A stretch of DNA of 43,692 bases from a virus, in the IMG/VR virus record IMGVR_UViG_3300042310_000405, positions 1-43,692 of that record, one strand, 5' to 3'. Made by a program: the position numbers and the translations under genes. Of the stretch, positions 6,615 to 12,931 are shown in pieces; position 1 is the stretch's first letter; the number at the start of each line of letters is the position of its first letter. Below the pieces are notes generated by a model that worked only from the letters and a program-made list of their open reading frames with translations, had not been told where the DNA came from and did no database searches.

Positions 6615-6709
6615 GGCCCTTTTTGTTTTGGTTATTTGTGGCAATCGTGAGTGGTCTGGTTTGGGTTTATTTCGTTGGGAGGCTTTTAGATGAATTGGCC
6701 CTTCGATAA
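6611..6709 (+). CDS. 32-residue single-span membrane microprotein
   Basis: Short gene MRPFLFWLFVAIVSGLVWVY... The hydrophobic segment covers residues about 4-23, followed by a charged end. The start overlaps the previous stop (ATGA), and its 3-prime end overlaps the methyltransferase start by 20 bases while carrying that gene's GGGAGG site. The coupling and hydrophobicity argue for a real gene. Function unknown. Confidence 0.6.
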   Translation: MRPFLFWLFVAIVSGLVWVYFVGRLLDELALR

Positions 6710-7256
6710 CATGGCCCCGTTTAGTTATGATCTGATCATGGCGGACCCGCCTTGGTCATTCAAAACCTATTTGCTCAAGGGTAAGGGCAAGTCAGCCGAC
6801 GCGCACTATGAGTGTCAGGACTTAGATTGGATTAAGTCTTTGCCCGTGGGTGATCTAGCCAACAAGGACTGCCTGCTCTGGTTATGGGCAACAAACCCGA
6901 TGATTCCCGAAGCCTTGGAAGTCATGCGCGCATGGGGCTTTAAGTACAAAACGGCGGGGCACTGGTCTAAGAAAACCAAGCACGGCAAACAAGCCTTTGG
7001 CACGGGCTATGTCTTGCGGTGCACGGGCGAGCCTTTTCTGATCGGCACGATTGGCAAGCCAAAGACCAGCAAGTCGGTTCGATCTGTTATTGAGGGACCG
7101 ATAAGGGAACATTCCCGCAAACCAGAAGAATCCTATGCGGCCGCCGAGATACTAATTCCCCACGCAAAGCGGGCTGATTTATTCAGCCGTCAACAGCGTG
7201 ATGGATGGGACTCTTGGGGCAATCAAGCCGACTTATTTGGAGGTGCTAATGTCTGA
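6690..7256 (+). CDS. MT-A70 family DNA N6-adenine methyltransferase
   Basis: Product of 188 residues. The catalytic DPPW motif is at residues 19-22 (LIMADPPWSF). A second conserved block is LLWLWATNPMIPEALEVMRAWGFKYKT, the fold typical of MT-A70 enzymes. The C-terminal HSRKPEESY segment matches the family's S-adenosylmethionine-site block (H-x-x-K-P-x-x). Phage members methylate adenine in DNA, often to escape host restriction or to mark replicating DNA. Target sequence cannot be read from the gene. Its place between replication genes suggests modification of newly made phage DNA. Confidence 0.9.
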   Translation: MNWPFDNMAPFSYDLIMADPPWSFKTYLLKGKGKSADAHYECQDLDWIKSLPVGDLANKDCLLWLWATNPMIPEALEVMRAWGFKYKTAGHWSKKTKHGKQAFGTGYVLRCTGEPFLIGTIGKPKTSKSVRSVIEGPIREHSRKPEESYAAAEILIPHAKRADLFSRQQRDGWDSWGNQADLFGGANV

Positions 7257-8646
7257 CCAAACCCCTCATAACTTGGATGCTGAAATGGGCATTCTTGGGT
7301 GTATGCTTTCTGAAAACTCGGTGCTTGATTTGATCACTGACCAAGTGGCGGCAACAGATTTTTATGACCCGGTGAATGCCCGCATCTTTGACGCGATCAA
7401 GGATATAATCACAAGTGGCAGGCTGGCCGATGGTGTGACGCTTCATGCCAAGTTTAAGGCCGATGACGCTCTAAAGGATATTGGCGGGGCTGGTTATCTG
7501 GCAACGCTGGTTGAGGCCGCATGTGATCCTATTGCGGTGGTTGATTATTCCAAGCTGACTAGAGACCTGTCGAAGCGCCGTCTTTTGATCAGGGCCGGGC
7601 AATCTCTAATTTCTAAGGCTTCGGTTGAGCATGATGCAGAATCCAGCGCTGAGACTATTCTAAGCCAGCACGAGGCTGATCTATCAATGATTGCTCTCAC
7701 TGGTGCCAAGTCAACAGCGGGCTATGCCGGGACACTGGCAACGCTGAGGCTAAAAGATTTGAGATCCCCGAAGCCCGGCGGTGTCCGGGTTAAGACTGGC
7801 ATTGCTGACTTGGACGAAACGCTAGGCTTCCTAAGCGCGGGTGATCTTTGGGTGGTGGGCGCACGTCCCGCCATGGGCAAGACTGCCATCAGTCTAACTG
7901 TCGCCTTAAACGTGGCACGGCAAGGCTATGGGGTAGTTATCTTTTGTCTGGATATGACCGCCGCCGCCATGATGGATCGGTTTTTGTCGATGATGGTAAA
8001 GGGCCGCCGGATTGAATACCGGGACATCGGGCGCAACCGTGTGCGCGATGTTGATCAGCACTTACTTGATGAGGCCGCCGCCGAATTAGCCACCTTGCCA
8101 ATCATCATTGATGACCGCCGGGGCAGAACAGCCGATGACATTTTGTCAGCGACAAGGAGACATAAGGAAATCCTTAAGCGCAAGGGTGTCACCCTTGGCT
8201 TGTCGATCATTGACCACCTACAAAAGATCAAGGCTTCCCGTACACGGGCGAATGACTATTCGGAAATGAACGATACCATCCGCCGGATTAAGAATGACGC
8301 TATGTCCATCGGGGCCGCGATCATGCTATGCAGCCAGCTATCCCGTGGTGTTGAGCAAAGGGATGACAAGCGGCCCAAGATGTCAGACTTGCGCGATAGT
8401 GGGGCAATCGAAGAAGAAGCCGACATGATCAGCCTACTATACCGCGATGCCTATTATCTGTTTGAGGGTAAGCCAGAGGGCGGCGATAAGCTGGAGCAAT
8501 GGCAACGCAAGCTAGAGGAGTCCAAGGACCGGCTTGAAGTCATTAGCCCCAAGGTTCGCCAAGGTGATCGGGGCCGGGTGACTTTGTTCTGTGACATTGG
8601 GGTTAACCGGATAGCCAGCCTTGGACATGGCGACCTAGACTTTTAG
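7249..8646 (+). CDS. dnaB: Replicative DNA helicase (DnaB family)
   Basis: Product of 465 residues starting MSDQTPHNLDAEMGIL after a GGAGG site; an in-frame ATG at 7198 lies inside the methyltransferase gene and is less likely. Residues 1-100 form the DnaB N-terminal domain, and SKRRLLIRAGQSL starts the linker helix. The Walker A motif is GARPAMGKT at 204-212, and the RecA-like core continues through LSIIDHLQKI (Walker B region) and the SDLRDSGAIEEEADMI motif typical of DnaB. It forms a hexameric ring that unwinds the fork. Its stop overlaps the stop of the opposite-strand gene at 8643-8646. Confidence 0.95.
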   Translation: MSDQTPHNLDAEMGILGCMLSENSVLDLITDQVAATDFYDPVNARIFDAIKDIITSGRLADGVTLHAKFKADDALKDIGGAGYLATLVEAACDPIAVVDYSKLTRDLSKRRLLIRAGQSLISKASVEHDAESSAETILSQHEADLSMIALTGAKSTAGYAGTLATLRLKDLRSPKPGGVRVKTGIADLDETLGFLSAGDLWVVGARPAMGKTAISLTVALNVARQGYGVVIFCLDMTAAAMMDRFLSMMVKGRRIEYRDIGRNRVRDVDQHLLDEAAAELATLPIIIDDRRGRTADDILSATRRHKEILKRKGVTLGLSIIDHLQKIKASRTRANDYSEMNDTIRRIKNDAMSIGAAIMLCSQLSRGVEQRDDKRPKMSDLRDSGAIEEEADMISLLYRDAYYLFEGKPEGGDKLEQWQRKLEESKDRLEVISPKVRQGDRGRVTLFCDIGVNRIASLGHGDLDF

Positions 8647-8825
8647 TCGCAGTCAATTTCTCGAATTGATGGCCACACATACGGGCTCGAGCAAATTGTT
8701 TCTCCGCCCTTGGTGACTTCCCAGCCCGAGAGATAGCCAGAGTCACCGACGATTTGGGCGGCTGTGGCTGTCCCAACAACGCCAATGGTGATTCCGATTG
8801 CAATGCCGATGACTAAATTTCGCAT
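8643..8825 (-). CDS. Small exported protein with signal peptide
   Basis: Product of 60 residues starting MRNLVIGIAIGITIGVVG after a GGAGGAAG site. The first 23 residues form a signal peptide ending in ATAAQ, with cleavage probably after TAA. The mature part has about 37 residues with two Cys (near 45 and 59), which could form a disulfide in the periplasm. It lies alone against the direction of the replication operon, with its own promoter-like element. The isolated, reversed, exported small gene fits an added cargo gene, for example one altering the envelope or excluding other phages; this is an inference. Confidence 0.75.
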   Translation of the reverse strand: MRNLVIGIAIGITIGVVGTATAAQIVGDSGYLSGWEVTKGGETICSSPYVWPSIREIDCD

Positions 8826-8838
8826 GTTCACTTCCTCC

Positions 8839-8866
8839 ATTATGTCCACAAAGCATACACAGGCAA
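8839..8866 (-). promoter_or_regulatory. Promoter-like element for the exported small protein (TTGCCT, 16 bp, CATAAT)
   Basis: On the minus strand TTGCCT (8861-8866) and CATAAT (8839-8844) are separated by 16 bases. The expected start lies just upstream of the GGAGGAAG ribosome site of the 60-residue gene. A single-gene reversed unit needs its own promoter, which supports the call. Confidence 0.4.
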
Positions 8867-8991
8867 ATTGGAACGGCAAGCCCAAGGCTTGATGAAGGTC
8901 AAGAATGATGCTTTAAGAGAGAGCGAGCGGGCAAGGTCGTGCAAACCTCAAACCCGCTCTATCACACGGACCTGATCGCAAAGGTGTCCAC

Positions 8992-9057
8992 ATGAGTACC
9001 GATTTTATATCACTTCCCGAATCTGCCCGCAATAGTTTGGGGGGCGCACAATCATGA
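8992..9057 (+). CDS. Possible 21-residue leader peptide before the DUF1376 gene
   Basis: Open frame MSTDFISLPESARNSLGGAQS, preceded by AAAGGTG at good spacing, with its stop overlapping the DUF1376 start (ATGA). The coupling resembles the other junctions in this genome. At this length it could still be chance. Confidence 0.35.
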   Translation: MSTDFISLPESARNSLGGAQS

Positions 9058-9923
9058 GCAAAGCGCCAGCCATGCCTATGTATTGGGACGCCTACATTGC
9101 GGACACCACCCACTTATCAACAGAGGAACATGGAGCCTATCTTTTGTTGCTTGCCGCCATGTGGCGACGTGATGGTTCTGTCCCAGATAATGACAAGGAC
9201 ATTGCTCGAATTGTGGGGCTAACAGTGGCTAAATGGCGTCGGGTTAGGGAGCGTCTATCAGAGAACCTTGTCTTCGACGGTCACACAATTACGCAAAAAA
9301 ACTTGCAAAAAATTTGGAAAAATACGCAAGAAAAAATCGAAAAGAATAAGCAAAACGGTGCGCTGGGCGGAAGGCCGAAAGCCAATGAAACCAAGGACAT
9401 AACAAAAGCAAATGGTTTTGTTTCGCTTAACCCAAACGAAACCATACCAGATCCATATCCATATCCAGAACCAAATTATATAGATACTGACGTATCTATT
9501 ACCCCTATAGTCCCCAAAGTTTCCAAGCCAAAAATGATAGCTGGTAAGTTCGAAGAATTTTGGTCGATCTACCCCAAGAAGCAATCCCGAGGCCAAGCCG
9601 AAAGCGCTTACGCCAAGGCCAACAAACAAACTGATCACGATGAAATTATTTCTGGCTTGCATCGCTCAATCCAATGCGATCACCGCTTCCAGAACAAACA
9701 ATACACCCCAATGGCCTCAACATGGCTAAACGCGAAAGGATACTTCGATGACTTCTCAGGAACTAACAATCAAACGCGCCGGGGCGGCGGTTCAAACCAG
9801 CACACGCAGTCAAGCGGCTCTCAACGCCAGCGTACAGGATATGAGCTTGCTATGGCAGCAGTCGCCAACTTGGAAGAACGAGAGCGCATGGATGGATTTA
9901 ATCCAGATGGACGATTACTTTAA
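9054..9923 (+). CDS. DUF1376 (YdaU-type) phage replication protein
   Basis: Product of 289 residues. The N-terminal domain (PMYWDAYIADTTHLSTEEHGAYLLLLAAMWRRDG, residues 8-43, continuing to about 90) is DUF1376, a winged-helix-like module found in phage replication initiators. The middle (about residues 85-160) is a low-complexity, AT-rich-encoded linker. Residues about 165-225 (FEEFWSIYPKKQSRGQAESAYAKAN) match the C-terminal domain of such proteins, thought to contact the helicase or its loader. The likely role is origin binding and recruitment of the DnaB encoded just upstream. The AT-rich linker DNA may itself hold the origin, as in lambda O. Confidence 0.85.
   Translation: MSKAPAMPMYWDAYIADTTHLSTEEHGAYLLLLAAMWRRDGSVPDNDKDIARIVGLTVAKWRRVRERLSENLVFDGHTITQKNLQKIWKNTQEKIEKNKQNGALGGRPKANETKDITKANGFVSLNPNETIPDPYPYPEPNYIDTDVSITPIVPKVSKPKMIAGKFEEFWSIYPKKQSRGQAESAYAKANKQTDHDEIISGLHRSIQCDHRFQNKQYTPMASTWLNAKGYFDDFSGTNNQTRRGGGSNQHTQSSGSQRQRTGYELAMAAVANLEERERMDGFNPDGRLL
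9290..9499. other. AT-rich candidate replication origin inside the DUF1376 gene
   Basis: A strongly A-biased stretch contains TACGCAA twice, at 9290-9296 and 9323-9329, spaced 33 bases (about three helical turns). Further on is a perfect 8-bp inverted repeat ATAGATAC/GTATCTAT (9480-9487 and 9492-9499) with a TGAC spacer. The layout resembles iterons, an AT-rich tract and a hairpin within the initiator gene, as in lambda O. No functional proof. Confidence 0.35.
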
Positions 9924-10308
9924 TATCGACCGTGTGAAATTCCCGGTCGGACCGTTCGACGAGTCTCTTGAATTACTCAACCAACCAGAGGCCCCGGCTT
10001 CCACAAAAGACCTCATGGCCGCATTGGGTTTAATCCAGCTTCATTGTCGTGGAAGACATGGCGACGAGGATCAGACTAAGGCTTGGCTTATGAGCATGGC
10101 CAAGATTTTGGCGGAGTACCCCGATTATGCAATCCTAGACGCTTGCGCGGAGTGGCTGCATATCTCGCAATGGCTTCCGGCCCCGGCTGAATTGATTGAA
10201 CTCGCTAAGCCTAAATACGCATGGCGTTCGCGCATGATTCGCGTCTTGAAGGGGGCAAAGTGGGCACACGCCAACAACTACCGCGACGGAAACGCCTTGA
10301 TTGAGTAA
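9892..10308 (+). CDS. Small replication-module protein, possibly helicase-loader-like
   Basis: Product of 138 residues if started at ATG 9892 (MDLIQMDDYFNID). The frame is open back to 9748, but that stretch lies fully inside the DUF1376 gene. The second half (SMAKILAEYPDYAILDACAEWLHISQWLPAPAELIEL) has the pattern Tyr-Pro...Ala...Trp...Pro-x-x-Glu-Leu seen in small G39P/loader-like phage proteins that follow an initiator gene. The position next to DUF1376 and DnaB genes fits a helicase loader. The family assignment is tentative. Confidence 0.6.
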   Translation: MDLIQMDDYFNIDRVKFPVGPFDESLELLNQPEAPASTKDLMAALGLIQLHCRGRHGDEDQTKAWLMSMAKILAEYPDYAILDACAEWLHISQWLPAPAELIELAKPKYAWRSRMIRVLKGAKWAHANNYRDGNALIE

Positions 10309-10368
10309 CCGAACAAGAGCAAACCCCATCTGCACTGCCAAATCAGAATTTCGGAGCGCACTAGACCA

Positions 10369-11301
10369 ATGAACGCCACCCAGACCGCCCCGCAAATGGA
10401 TAATACCCATCAGTCAACGGCATTGGCGGTTGTTTCGGTATCATCTACCCAAATTATCAAGGAAGCCAGCCACAGCCCAATTGTGAGCCTTCCCCAAATG
10501 GTCCGGGAAGATCACGATTTAGTGGCTCTCTTGCGTTCACACCGGGCTAGACTTGGCTTGGCCCAATTCAGTTTAGACATTGATGCTGGTTTGCAGGATG
10601 GCTATGCCTCCAAGCTAGAGGGACCGGGCAGAGCATACGGGCGGCGACCAACACGCTTGAGCAAACCAATCTCAGTAACGTTTGAACGCGCCACCGGGGA
10701 TATGGTTTCAATCGGCAACACAAAGATCGACAAGGGCCGGGGTGAGTTTCCCGTCATCACTGCTCAAGCAAACTGGTATATTCAGGCTATGGGTCTAGCG
10801 GTCGTGGTGATGGAGCGTGAACAGGCCGAGGCGCTATGTAAAAGACCGGTCCCATTTCAGGTGACAACGCCAAAGGCTCGCACGGGTACACGCGTGAGGC
10901 GTCTTGCAATTGATATGACAATTTCGGACGTAGGAATCGAGCCCAAGGCTGTTACCCCTGTCGCCCCCGAGATAATCCGTGAGGCTGCGATTAGAATGAT
11001 CAAAGCCCAGAAGTCAGCCCGAGTAAGTGCCCTAGCCAGCGCAATTCGGTTCTGCAAGGATAACGGAATAGATCCCGCCGCGCTTAAAATGGCGATCAGC
11101 ATGAGTCCAAATCAGGGAGTCCAATTGGCTGGTAGGCTAGCGAGAATGGCAAGCTATTTGGACGCGCTTAAAAATCCATCCGTCACGGTTTCGATGGTCG
11201 ACTCTATGGATCACGTCGTTGACCGGGCGGATACTGAGATTGAGAAACACGCCGAAAATTGCGAAAAGTGGCACGCCCTTTTCAGGGATGCCACCGTTTA
11301 G
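10369..11301 (+). CDS. Phage protein with N-terminal XRE-like HTH domain
   Basis: Product of 310 residues. Residues about 50-95 (HDLVALLRSHRARLGLAQFSLDIDAGLQDGYASKLEGP) form a Cro/XRE-like helix-turn-helix of the compact alphaproteobacterial type. Residues 95-200 are beta-rich with basic patches (TPKARTGTRVRRLAID). The C-terminal 100 residues are helical (AAIRMIKAQKSARVSALASAIRFCKDNGIDP). The last gene of the rightward replication group before the reversed ArdC block, it could regulate the switch to late genes. That role is only inferred from HTH content and position. Confidence 0.65.
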   Translation: MNATQTAPQMDNTHQSTALAVVSVSSTQIIKEASHSPIVSLPQMVREDHDLVALLRSHRARLGLAQFSLDIDAGLQDGYASKLEGPGRAYGRRPTRLSKPISVTFERATGDMVSIGNTKIDKGRGEFPVITAQANWYIQAMGLAVVVMEREQAEALCKRPVPFQVTTPKARTGTRVRRLAIDMTISDVGIEPKAVTPVAPEIIREAAIRMIKAQKSARVSALASAIRFCKDNGIDPAALKMAISMSPNQGVQLAGRLARMASYLDALKNPSVTVSMVDSMDHVVDRADTEIEKHAENCEKWHALFRDATV

Positions 11302-11316
11302 ACGATTGAATTTTGA

Positions 11317-11338
11317 ATGAGCGCCACGAGTCCAAATG
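11317..11338. repeat. 22-base direct repeat, copy 1, in a hairpin
   Basis: Matches 12012-12033 at 20 of 22 bases; the core CGAGTCCAAATG is identical. GCGCC (11321-11325) can pair with GGCGC (11347-11351). The copies bracket the two-gene segment 11369-11913. Confidence 0.75.
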
Positions 11339-11360
11339 TTCCGCCCGGCGCAAAAGACTA

Positions 11361-11384
11361 GGGCGAGGCTATGAAGCCCCGCCC
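11361..11384. terminator. Hairpin between convergent genes (bidirectional terminator candidate)
   Basis: A ten-bp stem with one mismatch (GGGCGAGGCT / AGCCCCGCCC) and ATGA loop, placed between the converging genes ending at 11301 and 11369 and overlapping the latter's stop codon. No T-tract follows on either side, so rho-independent termination is uncertain. Confidence 0.45.
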
Positions 11385-11632
11385 CCCTTGATTGCTTCAC
11401 CCAGCTTGATGAGCGCGAGTCCTAAAGATTGAAGCCCGTCACCCATTTCGTCCCTAAGATCGGCGGTTTGTCCAATTTCCATGGTCGGGTCTATATCCGC
11501 CATGGCATGCCACCGCTGCAAGGTTCGGCGGTTCATGCCCGTCGCCTCCCGGATGATCTCAGGCCATGCTTCGCCGCAAGTCTTACGGCCTAGCGCGGCT
11601 AACTCCCCGGTGGTTAATTTGGCGCGCGTCAT
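11369..11632 (-). CDS. Small HTH-like phage protein
   Basis: Product of 87 residues, start overlapping the upstream stop (ATGA). The first half (LTTGELAALGRKTCGEAWPEIIREATGMNRRTLQRWHAM) looks like a helix-turn-helix in which the recognition helix is near NRRTLQRWH. The C-terminal half is helical and ends in a Gly-rich tail. Last gene of the reversed ArdC block; it could autoregulate the block. No named family recognised. Confidence 0.65.
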   Translation of the reverse strand: MTRAKLTTGELAALGRKTCGEAWPEIIREATGMNRRTLQRWHAMADIDPTMEIGQTADLRDEMGDGLQSLGLALIKLGEAIKGGGAS

Positions 11633-11913
11633 TGTCTATTCACCGCTTCCCAGAAAGCGCCCCAAGCGCGATCTGTCCAGAACCCTTGCCCCGGCTTAAA
11701 TTCTTTGCCGTCATGGATTGAAACAAAGCTAGAAAACCCGTCGCCCCATTTGCAAACGTGAAAAGTCACGTCATCGAAATTGCCCGCCAGCATCCAAGTC
11801 CTAGTTTCTTGCGCGCGCCTCTTGTCTCGCCCGTGTGTAAGATTGACTAGGCTAACGGTGCCGTCCTTCCAATCCCCTATGACGTAGTATGAATTTCCTA
11901 TTGATTGCGTCAT
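11629..11913 (-). CDS. Small phage protein, unknown function
   Basis: Product of 94 residues with a GGAAGGAAAG ribosome site. Beta-rich, with many aromatic residues (SYYVIGDWKDGTVSLVNL near the start, WGDGFSSFVSIHDG in the middle, GFWTDRAWGAFWEAV at the end), suggesting a compact single domain. No membrane or signal segment. It belongs to the ArdC block and is a candidate counter-defence protein by position only. Confidence 0.65.
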   Translation of the reverse strand: MTQSIGNSYYVIGDWKDGTVSLVNLTHGRDKRRAQETRTWMLAGNFDDVTFHVCKWGDGFSSFVSIHDGKEFKPGQGFWTDRAWGAFWEAVNRQ

Positions 11914-11931
11914 TGTTTCTTTCCTTCCGTG

Positions 11932-11950
11932 TTGAACCCTATCGGTTCAA
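11932..11950. promoter_or_regulatory. Perfect 7-bp inverted repeat upstream of the 94-residue gene
   Basis: TTGAACC/GGTTCAA with a five-base loop, about 18 bases upstream of the start at 11913 and just beyond its ribosome site. It may be an operator or a 5-prime leader hairpin controlling translation. Confidence 0.4.
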
Positions 11951-12002
11951 GTCTGACCAAACGCGATTGCTATTTGATCGGGCTAGAAACGCTAGAAAGC
12001 GC

Positions 12003-12039
12003 GGCCCGCACATGAACGCCTCGAGTCCAAATGCGGGCC
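12003..12039. terminator. 8-bp perfect hairpin enclosing direct repeat copy 2
   Basis: GGCCCGCA (12003-12010) pairs with TGCGGGCC (12032-12039), 18 bases downstream of the stop of the 236-residue gene on the minus strand. It encloses the 22-base repeat at 12012-12033. It could be a terminator or mRNA-stabilising hairpin; no T-tract is present. Confidence 0.45.
12012..12033. repeat. 22-base direct repeat, copy 2
   Basis: Matches 11317-11338 at 20 of 22 bases, same orientation. The conserved part sits in the loop of a hairpin here, while the surrounding stem sequence differs from copy 1. Confidence 0.75.
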
Positions 12040-12057
12040 AAACGCCATAGAGGGCGG

Positions 12058-12768
12058 CTAGGCGGCCAAAACCGCCTTCACCAAATCGTCTTCCGTGATC
12101 TCTTTCAGTTTGCATTGGGGATTGTTGCGCACGTGATCGTTATAGACTTCCGCTTGACGTTCGCGGCTGATACCCATTGCAGCAAGTGAGCAAGGGACTC
12201 GAGCGCTCATAAAACGGTCCTTTTCGCTTATAAAGCCCGTCATGTCTGGAAAGACGCCGCGTGAAGCCCTTGCAAGCCCCGCCAAATATTCGTGTTGATA
12301 GCTTGTCATCTTGCCTAGCTTCGCACGGCGCTTGATTGCCACCGGGCCGGGGCTTGGCTTGGGCTTTGCAATGGGTGCACGCGCTATCGGCTTAGGCTTA
12401 GCGCTGACTGGCTTTTGTGGCGCTGGCTTGGCAATGTCCATGGGATAGACCGTAAAGCCCCATAGCGCGTCTAATGGTTGCTTATGCCCCATGACTTCAA
12501 CGCCGCTTGCCCGGTCTACCGTTACCCCGCGTGATTTGGCGTGATTGTATGTCTCCCAATGGGTGACGCCATGATCACGATAAGACAGGGCCAACAAGTC
12601 AAGGCTTGCCCCGGTGACTTGCGGTCCGCCTAAGATCACGGGCTGGCTGTCCATGTAATGTTCCCATGAATGATACTCATTCGCGCTCGAGTTGGACTGA
12701 TGATTAAGCGCGACACGATCTTTCACAAATAGGGGCTTGCTGGCTGTTGATTGTTTACGATTGGACAT
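12058..12768 (-). CDS. Two-domain phage protein with Pro/Lys linker, unknown function
   Basis: Product of 236 residues with a GGAG site upstream. An N-terminal domain of about 110 residues (HSWEHYMDSQPVILGG, then LLALSYRDHGVTHWETYNHAKSRG) is joined by a Pro/Lys/Ala-rich linker (about 113-150: KPAPQKPVSAKPKPIARAPI) to a C-terminal helical domain (TSYQHEYLAGLARASRGVFPD onward) ending in KEITEDDLVKAVLAA. No family recognised. Its place behind the ArdC antirestriction gene makes it a candidate anti-defence factor, which is inference. Confidence 0.7.
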   Translation of the reverse strand: MSNRKQSTASKPLFVKDRVALNHQSNSSANEYHSWEHYMDSQPVILGGPQVTGASLDLLALSYRDHGVTHWETYNHAKSRGVTVDRASGVEVMGHKQPLDALWGFTVYPMDIAKPAPQKPVSAKPKPIARAPIAKPKPSPGPVAIKRRAKLGKMTSYQHEYLAGLARASRGVFPDMTGFISEKDRFMSARVPCSLAAMGISRERQAEVYNDHVRNNPQCKLKEITEDDLVKAVLAA

Positions 12769-12826
12769 AAGCTGGACTCCATCTTGCGGCCCGATTGCCG
12801 CTTGTTTGATCTATGACAGATCACTA

Positions 12827-12856
12827 GGGCCCATCCCCCGATTGAACGATGGGCCC
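12827..12856. terminator. 9-bp perfect hairpin downstream of the ArdC gene pair
   Basis: GGGCCCATC (12827-12835) and GATGGGCCC (12848-12856) with a 12-base loop, nine bases beyond the stop of the 21-residue microprotein. It could attenuate transcription into the downstream 236-residue gene. No T-tract. Confidence 0.45.
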
Positions 12857-12865
12857 GCGTAAGTG

Positions 12866-12931
12866 TCACATAAAGAAAGCCCAAAAGATTAGGGCCAACG
12901 GCACTAGAAAGAGATAGTCGCGCGCGTTCAT
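12866..12931 (-). CDS. 21-residue membrane microprotein coupled to the ArdC gene
   Basis: Open frame MNARDYLFLVPLALIFWAFFM. A hydrophobic span covers nearly the whole peptide after a charged start. Its ATG overlaps the ArdC stop (ATGA), and a G-rich purine tract precedes it at ribosome-site distance. Coupling and hydrophobicity favour translation, but the length leaves room for chance. Confidence 0.5.
   Translation of the reverse strand: MNARDYLFLVPLALIFWAFFM

Noticed and set aside
8892-8975. 27-residue frame upstream of the DUF1376 gene
   Set aside because: Arg/Ser-rich, no ribosome site, no overlap with neighbours.
8841-8992. TGTCCACA occurring twice near 8843 and 8984 as DnaA boxes
   Set aside because: They differ from the TTATNCACA consensus by an insertion or lack the TTAT half, so they were not called.
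9748-9891. N-terminal extension of the small replication protein
   Set aside because: It lies wholly inside the DUF1376 frame, and ATG 9892 has a better placed AGAG; kept only as an alternative start.
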